From positions 1-30,528 of IMG/VR virus record IMGVR_UViG_3300003886_000034: a DNA stretch of 30,528 nucleotides; one strand, given 5' to 3'. The notes under the pieces are model-generated. The model saw nothing but the letters and a program-made list of their open reading frames with translations, did no database searches and had not been told where the DNA came from. The translations under genes were made by a program, and so were the position numbers. Each line of letters begins with the position of its first letter. Position 1 is the stretch's first letter. The DNA comes from a virus. This document shows positions 21,213 to 27,436 of this stretch, piece by piece.

Positions 21213-22517
21213 TCAACTTATGTCCATTAGGTCCAATAAGGAATTATTTCGTCCACCTGCCTCTTTCTCCGGTAACTTCAACCCACTTGTCTCCTGCTTT
21301 GCTTTTGGATTGGTAATCCGCAACGAATTTCGATGCCAGTCTAAGTAAATGGTATTACCAACACCATCACTGGATCTTGTTTTTAAGAATTGCATCGCCA
21401 TCTCGCCCTTTGCTCTCATCACATCACTCATGATAATTGATACATGAACATCAACGGTATTCACCTTCGAAATACCACCAGCAATATGACTTTGATTTAA
21501 TTTGCCTTGTTCGCCTGCTTCAATTGCTCCCCGATTTTGTTGTGACGCAGTAAGTCCAATCATATTATAATCGACTAGAATATTTCTCAACTGCTCCGTC
21601 GACTGCTTGTCCTTTTCAAACACATTATCAGCAGATATCTTTTCATTTGAACCCATAATATCAAGATAATCGACGATTAGTACGTCTGGAACGAATCCCT
21701 TCTTTAGTTCAAACTCTTTTAAGTAAGACCGAAAATCAGTTGAACAGGATCCAGCGGGCATATACTTGATAGTCAGTGTTCCGCCGGATTTATTTTCCTC
21801 AACCAATTGTTCAATTTCAGGAATTCTTTTTCCAAAGTTATTTTTGTCAATTCCTGTAAACATTTGAACATAACGATCATCAACCATATCTTCGTATAGT
21901 TCTAAGCTAAGATACAATACGTTTAGACCTTGGTTCATCAAATTAATTCCAGCATTTGACAGTGTAATTGATTTACCACCACCAGAGTTTGCAGACAAAA
22001 GTGTTATTGTCTTTCTTGCAAACCCACCATTTGTAAATTTATCATATTCGTCCCATCCAGATGAATAGAATAGATCCTCTTGTTGTCTACCTTCTAACCG
22101 TGCTTTCACATCATCAAAGAAGTCAATCCCCAAATTTGTATGCAATGACACTGTTAATGCCGCCTTTAATAATTCTTCAATCTGACCATAATCTCCTTTT
22201 TCGATCAACGCAGGTGAGGCAAGAACCGCTTCTTCAATTGCTCTCCGCTTACAGAATTTTTCTATTTCGTATGAACAATATTCGACTTTGTCTTTGGTGA
22301 TACCATCGTGATACTTCAGTAAAACATCTGTCTCAGCTACAATCTGTTCTGTATCTGGTACTGTATTATACTCCTCGTAGTATTCGTGGATGAAATTAAC
22401 AGCAAGTCGTAGTTCTGGATCAAAATAACCTGTCTTTAGGATTGACGAACATAAAGCAAACACATCAGGCGATGATATTGAGTACTCTAACAACAATTTC
22501 TGTTTTGCGGTATTCAT
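21213..22517 (-). CDS. 41: DnaB-type replicative helicase (gp41-like)
   Basis: A 434-aa protein, close to T4 gp41 (475 aa). ATG follows aagggag. The N-terminal ~130 residues are the helical primase-interaction region. The RecA core has Walker A SANSGGGKS (Lys182), the catalytic Glu in YLSLE (Glu206), Walker B VLIVDYLDIM (Asp283) and a sensor Gln/Arg region (TASQQNRG). It unwinds the fork ahead of the polymerase. The C-terminus NNSLLDLMDIS resembles a clamp-binding tail. No primase or helicase-loader gene is visible in this window. A homing endonuclease gene sits immediately downstream. Confidence 0.95.
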   Translation of the reverse strand: MNTAKQKLLLEYSISSPDVFALCSSILKTGYFDPELRLAVNFIHEYYEEYNTVPDTEQIVAETDVLLKYHDGITKDKVEYCSYEIEKFCKRRAIEEAVLASPALIEKGDYGQIEELLKAALTVSLHTNLGIDFFDDVKARLEGRQQEDLFYSSGWDEYDKFTNGGFARKTITLLSANSGGGKSITLSNAGINLMNQGLNVLYLSLELYEDMVDDRYVQMFTGIDKNNFGKRIPEIEQLVEENKSGGTLTIKYMPAGSCSTDFRSYLKEFELKKGFVPDVLIVDYLDIMGSNEKISADNVFEKDKQSTEQLRNILVDYNMIGLTASQQNRGAIEAGEQGKLNQSHIAGGISKVNTVDVHVSIIMSDVMRAKGEMAMQFLKTRSSDGVGNTIYLDWHRNSLRITNPKAKQETSGLKLPEKEAGGRNNSLLDLMDIS

Positions 22518-22531
22518 ATTATTATTCTCCC

Positions 22532-22570
22532 TTCACTTGCAGCGTGTGAGCATACTTCAACTCAAGTGAA
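22532..22570 (-). promoter_or_regulatory. Hairpin in the helicase leader
   Basis: ttcacttg and caagtgaa pair around a 23-nt loop. On the minus strand the second arm runs directly into the helicase ribosome binding site (CAAGTGAAGGGAG), so folding could hide it and slow translation. It could also end the upstream transcript. Confidence 0.4.
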
Positions 22571-22582
22571 AGATCAAAGGTG

Positions 22583-23554
22583 TTATATGAAACGAATGTT
22601 AGGATAAATTGGCTCAAATAAAGCATCAGAAAGAAACAGTTGATTGTCTGTATACAGTGCCGCACTAGTGGCATTCGTTTCATTAATATCATTCATGTCA
22701 ATGACGTTATCAAGTATGCGATCGAACGAAGTGTATGGGGCTTTGGTAAGCATTATAAACGTATCCCGTCTTTCAGGAACGTTAAGGAAGTAAAAACTTG
22801 ATCCAGTTGGAATTCCAACTGGATCAATTTCAGCTGTACGGAGTGTGTAGGATTTGCCACTAATTAGAATTTTAAGAGCTCCAAACCATGGAGTTAGTTC
22901 CCCAGGCTGTCCAAAAGGTTGTTCGCTAAACGTTATTGTGAGTAGGTCAGCAATTGGCTCGAACGTTGTAGGAGATAAAAATTGCATTTCCATATCAAAC
23001 TCACTAGACGATGAATCCAATGTGGCAATTGTGATATATTGTTTTGCACCTGCAGTCATAGAGATTTGAGTTAAAGTAATTGCCACAGCTTCTGTGGTAA
23101 CAATAACATCACCAGTAGAAGTAGATCGAGCAATACACTGCGCCACCCCCCTCATTGGAGTAGTAAACATAACAGTTAAGGTATTTGCATCAATTACTGT
23201 CGTTAATTCGGGAGTAACTTCTGTTAACACACCATTTAGATAATCATCCTCAGTTAAATACACATATGTTTGAACCGATGGTTGATTGTTGAGGTTGTGT
23301 TTGATTTTCCACGTACTTGAAGATAATGGTTGGTTGTGATCATACAAAATCTTTCTAGGTACCCAATTATTCAAACCAGCAACATCAGGGGTTAACTGTC
23401 CAATCACATGATCAGGCTTAACTTTAACCTGATGCAGTCTACCCTTACACCCATCCGTAATAATGCACCGCCCAAACATATCGACCCCCTCTTTGTTTTG
23501 CTGAAGATCGATATCCCTCTTACATGTATCACACAAATAATTAATAATAGCCAA
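22583..23554 (-). CDS. Putative virion protein with Cys4 zinc-ribbon N-terminus (323 aa)
   Basis: Two starts are possible. A GTG at 23560 touches the ribosome binding site ggagaggtga; the TTG at 23554 is better spaced, and I prefer it. The N-terminus is a four-Cys ribbon (CDTC ... CIITDGCKG). Next come several beta-rich regions with Val/Thr repeats and a FYFLNVPERRD region that suggests a binding face. No membrane segment or enzyme motif is present. Size and composition suit a baseplate or tail protein, but it sits away from the other structural genes, in the helicase unit. The assignment to the virion is inferred. Confidence 0.75.
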   Translation of the reverse strand: MAIINYLCDTCKRDIDLQQNKEGVDMFGRCIITDGCKGRLHQVKVKPDHVIGQLTPDVAGLNNWVPRKILYDHNQPLSSSTWKIKHNLNNQPSVQTYVYLTEDDYLNGVLTEVTPELTTVIDANTLTVMFTTPMRGVAQCIARSTSTGDVIVTTEAVAITLTQISMTAGAKQYITIATLDSSSSEFDMEMQFLSPTTFEPIADLLTITFSEQPFGQPGELTPWFGALKILISGKSYTLRTAEIDPVGIPTGSSFYFLNVPERRDTFIMLTKAPYTSFDRILDNVIDMNDINETNATSAALYTDNQLFLSDALFEPIYPNIRFI

Positions 23555-23577
23555 AGTCACCTCTCCATGAGCAATAC

Positions 23578-23868
23578 TTAAGGCAAAGCAATACTTGATG
23601 TAGTTTGCATGTAGCCTTTTTCAAGTTCTGGGTTTGCTTCATACGGATCTAATGCCAAAATACAGTCTCGAAGAACCGTTTCAGTAATTTTGTCGTTCCC
23701 AACACACCACGGCGCAAACCCAATTTGTACTTGTTGTGTTTGGTGGTTAGGTTGTGCAATCACCGCCAACGGTTTTTCAATCAGATGGTTCCCATCTTGA
23801 TTTGTCCCAGCATACCGTGCAATGATCTCTTCACCACTGATTAACTTAAAGATTCTAACGTCATTCAT
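23578..23868 (-). CDS. Small Sm-like-fold phage protein (96 aa)
   Basis: ATG follows caggag inside the previous gene, which it overlaps by 8 nt. The pattern RIFKLISGEEIIARYAG at the start, LIEKPLAVIAQPN in the middle and GFAPW, then a helical end recurs in phage proteins with an Sm/LSm-like short beta barrel. I know no established function. The 96-aa size, and translational coupling to the membrane protein before it, are the other facts. It may bind RNA or act as a small adaptor. Confidence 0.7.
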   Translation of the reverse strand: MNDVRIFKLISGEEIIARYAGTNQDGNHLIEKPLAVIAQPNHQTQQVQIGFAPWCVGNDKITETVLRDCILALDPYEANPELEKGYMQTTSSIALP

Positions 23869-24157
23869 TTTCCGTTCTCCTGTATTTATTAAAGGTTGTT
23901 CTAATTATTATTGCATATAAGTCGAGTAGGATAAAAGACCCATTCAAAGCTAGTAGCGCTACATCACCACTGTATATGGCACTTGACGTCCACACTACAT
24001 GTCCGAAAAGGAAACCTAAAAACGCCCACCACCGATTCATTAGGGTGGGTGATACTGAAACCAAGACAGCGCTTAAAATGATTGGTATGTTTGCGCTCCA
24101 CTTTACGTATTGATCAGAGTCGACAAATATGAATTGTAATAATTCACTCACACGCAT
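23861..24157 (-). CDS. Small membrane protein (98 aa)
   Basis: The ATG at 24157 lies 14 nt inside the preceding gene; a longer upstream extension lacks a ribosome binding site. Three hydrophobic helices are visible: ~22-38 (ANIPIILSAVLVSVSP), ~42-62 (RWWAFLGFLFGHVVWTSSAI) and ~66-86 (DVALLALNGSFILLDLYAII). A basic, acidic-ended tail follows (RTTFNKYRRTENE). The layout resembles PnuC-like or small phage inner-membrane proteins without a signature residue set. It is coupled to both neighbours. Function unknown. Confidence 0.7.
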   Translation of the reverse strand: MRVSELLQFIFVDSDQYVKWSANIPIILSAVLVSVSPTLMNRWWAFLGFLFGHVVWTSSAIYSGDVALLALNGSFILLDLYAIIIRTTFNKYRRTENE

Positions 24158-24353
24158 TCTCACTGTCAATTCTACGGAAAATTGGAATTTTAACCTTATC
24201 ACCCGGCCGAGGAACAACAAATTTATTTAATTTGTTATACTCGTTCACAAGCATTTTAAGATCGTAATCATCTACGGCCATTTGATTAAGTTTTCGAATA
24301 ATTGCACGAATGGTCTCACCGGGTCCAAAGGTGTGGTCAACATGATCTAACAT
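24144..24353 (-). CDS. LysM-like small protein (69 aa)
   Basis: ATG follows ggag at good spacing, 21 nt downstream of a predicted transcription start. The whole 69-aa protein reads as one LysM-like unit: TFGPGETIRAIIRKLN, a central helix (YDLKMLVNEYNKLNK) and VPRPGDKVKIPIF. The classic GDT, N.....  and G..L.IP positions are present in altered form. LysM domains bind peptidoglycan or act as tail adaptors (T4 gp53 and gpX-like proteins). Without a signal peptide, a virion role seems more likely than a secreted one, but expression from a host-type promoter argues for early synthesis. Confidence 0.7.
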   Translation of the reverse strand: MLDHVDHTFGPGETIRAIIRKLNQMAVDDYDLKMLVNEYNKLNKFVVPRPGDKVKIPIFRRIDSENACE

Positions 24354-24380
24354 ATAGGCTCCATATACAATCGTTGACCT

Positions 24381-24409
24381 ACTATAATGAGTTACTGTAG
24401 TAATGTCAA
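24381..24409 (-). promoter_or_regulatory. Sigma-70 promoter (TTGACA-17-TATAGT)
   Basis: Exact -35, 17-bp spacer and a 5/6 -10 on the minus strand (-35 at 24404-24409, -10 at 24381-24386). It opens GTTGACATT, the same nonamer as the consensus promoter at 19538. The -35 lies in the last codons of the gene at 24392. It drives the LysM-like gene cluster. Confidence 0.75.
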
Positions 24410-24961
24410 CAAGTGATCATATTCAAGTATTGAAGCCCGCACGGCATAAAAATAAGGAATTCTATAAAGGATGATTTCTTTACCGCTCGAAATCCCCTCA
24501 TTCAAATTCTCAGATACGTAATTATACTTTAATAATTCAGAAAAGATATCTGCCGCATCATCACCAACTTTCTCAAGGAATATAGCAAAGGCAGCTTGGT
24601 ATTCTTTGTTGGAGGACTTAACATCCTGACTATAAAAGTAGTGATATCCGTTCTTCGGAAAAATATAAAATGGTTCAGATCCCTCAAGAAGGGTTGGGTC
24701 TTTGGATCCGTATGCAAAAATAGCACGTTGTACCAAGTTCGGGATATTTCCTTCAAATGCTTTATTAAACGTTGAATCAAACGCATCCTGTTGCTTCCGA
24801 AATCTCACCTTAACTTTATGCAAATCGTTGTAACCTATCGGTAAATTTTTGATTAACGGGTGGTCACCACTTTCACAGATGAACTGGGTACATTCCCGCA
24901 ACAACTGTGTGTCCAGTTTTGGAATTTGGTTACTTCTGGTAAATATATCAGATACACGCAT
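24392..24961 (-). CDS. Hypothetical protein (189 aa)
   Basis: I take the ATG at 24961 (MRVSDIFTRSN); an upstream ATG at 25006 has no better ribosome binding site and overlaps the divergent gene. The 189-aa protein is mixed, with a long middle of helices (FLEKVGDDAADIFSELLKY) and aromatic patches (FYIFPKNGYHYFYSQD). No Cys, signal peptide, membrane segment or known motif stands out. The last codons carry the promoter of the next unit. No family is recognised. A TATAAATA box lies 6 nt upstream. Confidence 0.7.
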   Translation of the reverse strand: MRVSDIFTRSNQIPKLDTQLLRECTQFICESGDHPLIKNLPIGYNDLHKVKVRFRKQQDAFDSTFNKAFEGNIPNLVQRAIFAYGSKDPTLLEGSEPFYIFPKNGYHYFYSQDVKSSNKEYQAAFAIFLEKVGDDAADIFSELLKYNYVSENLNEGISSGKEIILYRIPYFYAVRASILEYDHLLTLLQ

Positions 24962-24966
24962 AAAAG

Positions 24967-24974
24967 TATTTATA
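24967..24974 (-). promoter_or_regulatory. TATAAATA box immediately upstream of 24961
   Basis: An exact late-consensus 8-mer on the minus strand, but only 6 nt from the ATG at 24961. A T4-type start would then fall near the A of the ATG, giving a leaderless transcript. The other exact boxes are about 30 nt from their genes, so this one may be chance. Confidence 0.3.
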
Positions 24975-24997
24975 ACCATGCAATTGTTGGAGAAAGT

Positions 24998-25606
24998 ATG
25001 AAGCATTATGGCTTGGGGATTCCGGAAGGATCGGAAATTATAAACTTAACTGTACCAACTGGAACCATATTTCCAAGTGCGGCAAATAGTGGGGAAATGT
25101 TCTTTCGAACGGACGAGAATAAGTTGTATATTCATAACGGAACGAGTTGGGTTTCACCTGCCGCCAACAATGATGCTGGATCGTTGGATGGATTGGACAG
25201 TCTTCAGTTCTTAAGAAGTGATATTACAGATTATTTGAGCGCGAACTCATACATCGGAGCTGAAAATTCGGGTGCTGAAACCACTCGAATCGTAGGAATG
25301 GATTCAACTGCTAATATAATATATGTGGGTGGGATCGACAACCTAACAACTGATCCCGAACTACGCTTCCGCACTACTGGAATTGATCGAGTAACAATCG
25401 ATGTGAGTGGCAATATTGGTATTAACACCCCCTCTCCAACACAAAAACTCGACATAAATGATGATACCGTTCGTGTTCGGACAGCAAAAACACCTGCCTC
25501 AGCTACAGATACGGGAGCTGTCGGACAAATCGCTTGGGATGTAAACTATGTGTATGTATGTACAGCAACAAACACATGGAAGCGATCTGCCATAACAACT
25601 TGGTAG
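24998..25606 (+). CDS. Tail fibre-like virion protein (202 aa)
   Basis: I choose the ATG at 24998, preceded by ggagaaag; an ATG 138 nt upstream lies in the opposite-strand gene. The segment GEMFFRTDENKLYIHNGTSWV (about residues 33-53) is a pattern common in phage tail fibres. It is followed by a Ser/Asn-rich repeat region, GNIGINTPSPTQKLDIN, the usual start of a fibre chaperone or trimerisation element, and an end (TATNTWKRSAITTW). The product is likely an accessory fibre or a knob. It is isolated between leftward genes and ends at its own hairpin. Confidence 0.8.
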   Translation: MKHYGLGIPEGSEIINLTVPTGTIFPSAANSGEMFFRTDENKLYIHNGTSWVSPAANNDAGSLDGLDSLQFLRSDITDYLSANSYIGAENSGAETTRIVGMDSTANIIYVGGIDNLTTDPELRFRTTGIDRVTIDVSGNIGINTPSPTQKLDINDDTVRVRTAKTPASATDTGAVGQIAWDVNYVYVCTATNTWKRSAITTW

Positions 25607-25627
25607 CAACAGTATCTGGTTGCCGTA

Positions 25628-25643
25628 AAGGGCCGAAGCCCTT
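25628..25643. terminator. Hairpin between convergent genes
   Basis: aagggc-cgaa-gccctt, a compact 6-bp stem with a tetraloop, lies 21 nt after the fibre-like gene and 7 nt before the end of the leftward 84-aa gene. Confidence 0.65.
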
Positions 25644-25649
25644 AAACGG

Positions 25650-25904
25650 TTAACCGCCTAACGACTCAATCAACTGATTAGCATCGTTTATAGATTTCTT
25701 TGCTGAGAACAAAGGTCCTCGTTGAATCTCATCCAACATATAAGCGAAATCCTGTTCAAGACGATACAATTGATTGGGGAGGAACCTACCATCTTTTTCC
25801 TTCGGTCGAGCAGCACGAGGCATTGCTCTAGTCGCCGCATCAAACATTCTTTTTAGGTGAAAACAAGCTCGGCTTGCGTTAAATTCTTTCTCTTCTTTTT
25901 TCAT
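25650..25904 (-). CDS. Small basic helical protein (84 aa)
   Basis: ATG follows ggag. The 84-aa product is helical and positively charged at the start (MKKEEKEFNASRACFHLKRM), then FDAATRAMPRAARPKEKDGR and LYRLEQDFAYMLDEIQRG. It has no membrane segment and no motif that I recognise. It lies downstream of the RNA ligase gene with a 129-nt gap, which holds a TATAAATC sequence at 25984-25991 on the same strand and nothing else that I can identify. Function unknown. Confidence 0.7.
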   Translation of the reverse strand: MKKEEKEFNASRACFHLKRMFDAATRAMPRAARPKEKDGRFLPNQLYRLEQDFAYMLDEIQRGPLFSAKKSINDANQLIESLGG

Positions 25905-26033
25905 GGATAACTCCGTACTAAGGTTAATGAAAGGCGTAAAAACCCACCCATTTTGGTTAATGCATATCTTTCTGAGTGGTTACGATTTATATTCCTGGAT
26001 TTTAAGGGCAGTGGCAAGCGTTTTGTACGACTT

Positions 26034-27047
26034 TTATGTTAATGACATCACACAAGCCTTGTTACATTGCTCAAAGAAGAAGCGTTTTGCTCGCTCATTA
26101 ACACCTGGCACTAAGAATTTCCAATCAAACTCGCTAGCATCTACATGATGCATCTCTTCCTTGCGGATGTCAGTATTAATCCATTTCAAATACGAACCAG
26201 TGCTCTTAAGGTCAACTGGCAGTCCCAACTCACTAAGGTGTTCCAACCCTTGAAATAGCCTATCCTCAGGCAAAATTAATTCTATTAGGGTAGTTACGTT
26301 TCGATGAACGATCGGGTCCAACGTCTCTTTTTGGTGAGTGTTATTACCGCGTTTGTGCCGTGAACCCTTAACTTTGAACCACAACTGTGAATCATGGTAG
26401 TTTGTTGTTGGAGTCCAAACAATACCCTCACCAACACCCTCGATTCCAAATTGCTTTCCCCAAGGACACTGTTCTTCCACCTTTAACGTCAAAGTTTCTA
26501 GTTCTTCCAAAACATCCCCAGGGTTTTTAAAATCGATTGTAATTGAAAATGTCGGAACTCTTCCTATATTGTAAATGTGGTGATTGGGAATCTCAACTCC
26601 CCTGGGAATTTTAATGTATTGCTGTGCATTGTCATCCCAAGCACCGAATAATACCCACTGCTTATTCGGAAACTCGTTAACAGCTACTTTTCGTTGTATC
26701 CCAGGACCTATCCATTCACCAAATATTGTAACATCTGATGAAGTTCCATATACTTGATCAAACATCGAATGAAGTTCGGATTCGGGTATCGAACGAATAT
26801 GTGCTGCAAATCCATAACAATCGTTATCCCCTCCCAACACTTGCGTGCGGCTTTGGGGTATGAATTGGCCATTATGTCTACGGAGCCCTAAATTAGAGCC
26901 ATGTAATTTTACTGTCCCTGAATATTCGATAATTGGCATTTCGACACAATCACTTCCACTCTCAGATGTCTCGTTATGATAGTCACAGGTCAGTTGCATT
27001 TGTTTAACTGCCTGCTGGAACTGTTGAATGCTAGTAAATTTTTTCAT
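26034..27047 (-). CDS. RNA ligase, T4 Rnl2-type (337 aa)
   Basis: I choose the ATG at 27047 (ggtgat upstream). At 337 aa it matches T4 RNA ligase 2 (334 aa). The nucleotidyltransferase motifs are clear: I GTVKLHGSNLGL (adenylated Lys47), III FGEWIGPGIQ (Glu111), IV EGVGEGIVW (Glu203, Glu207) and V WFKVKGSRH (Lys225, Lys227). The C-terminal domain (~230-337) fits the Rnl2 C-terminal region. It seals nicks in double-stranded RNA or RNA/DNA after repair. It stands alone, with no polynucleotide kinase gene beside it. It could serve tRNA or mRNA repair during infection. Confidence 0.93.
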   Translation of the reverse strand: MKKFTSIQQFQQAVKQMQLTCDYHNETSESGSDCVEMPIIEYSGTVKLHGSNLGLRRHNGQFIPQSRTQVLGGDNDCYGFAAHIRSIPESELHSMFDQVYGTSSDVTIFGEWIGPGIQRKVAVNEFPNKQWVLFGAWDDNAQQYIKIPRGVEIPNHHIYNIGRVPTFSITIDFKNPGDVLEELETLTLKVEEQCPWGKQFGIEGVGEGIVWTPTTNYHDSQLWFKVKGSRHKRGNNTHQKETLDPIVHRNVTTLIELILPEDRLFQGLEHLSELGLPVDLKSTGSYLKWINTDIRKEEMHHVDASEFDWKFLVPGVNERAKRFFFEQCNKACVMSLT

Positions 27048-27436
27048 AAATATCACCATGAAATAAATAATTTCGTTGTTGATTATATTAAACGACTTCG
27101 ACATTATAGTCCACATAATACTACAGGAATTGTCAGGAATGAAATCGGCCCACCCCTAGCCCATATGGAAGCGCAGCACACGCGTATGCAAAACTTTCCC
27201 ACCCATGGTAAATTAGCAGGGTCTGCAGAATCTGGAACTGACACCATTGTGTTCTTAACTATCGCCCCTGTAAAAATGGTGCAAAAGTACTTGCGTGTAC
27301 CAAAATAAAGAAGGTATACTATTCTGAAATATACAGTAGTGATACAATCTGTGGTGGAGAGGGACTAGAACACCTAAAAAACACAATATTGAAACAGAAT
27401 AATTGCAAATAAAATAAAATAAAAAAGGATTAGTAA
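27048..27436. other. 389-nt divergent intergenic region, no gene assigned
   Basis: The spacer separates the leftward RNA ligase and the rightward RNR genes. A 47-codon frame on the plus strand (27163-27306) lacks a ribosome binding site. Features seen: TTGCGT-18-TATACT on the plus strand (27291-27320) as a weak promoter for nrdJ, a TATAAT at 27103-27108 on the minus strand for the ligase, and an A-rich run before the nrdJ start. No cobalamin riboswitch core or complete tRNA was found. Confidence 0.5.

Noticed and set aside
25903-26148. 81-aa plus-strand frame between the 84-aa gene and RNA ligase
   Set aside because: It starts antisense to the 84-aa gene, runs into the ligase antisense, and its spacing from any purine-rich leader is poor.
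26976-27308. 110-aa plus-strand frame over the RNA ligase start
   Set aside because: Most of it is antisense to the ligase N-terminus, and the remaining part has no ribosome binding site or motif.
27350-27425. tRNA-like end on the minus strand (TCTCCACCA) with a TTCTAGT loop
   Set aside because: The T-stem has mismatches, the T-loop has T where a purine is needed, and no 5' acceptor strand or D-arm is found within 90 nt.
27117-27436. Cobalamin riboswitch before the B12-dependent RNR gene
   Set aside because: No B12-box or conserved core elements are readable; only a weak promoter and A-rich run are seen.
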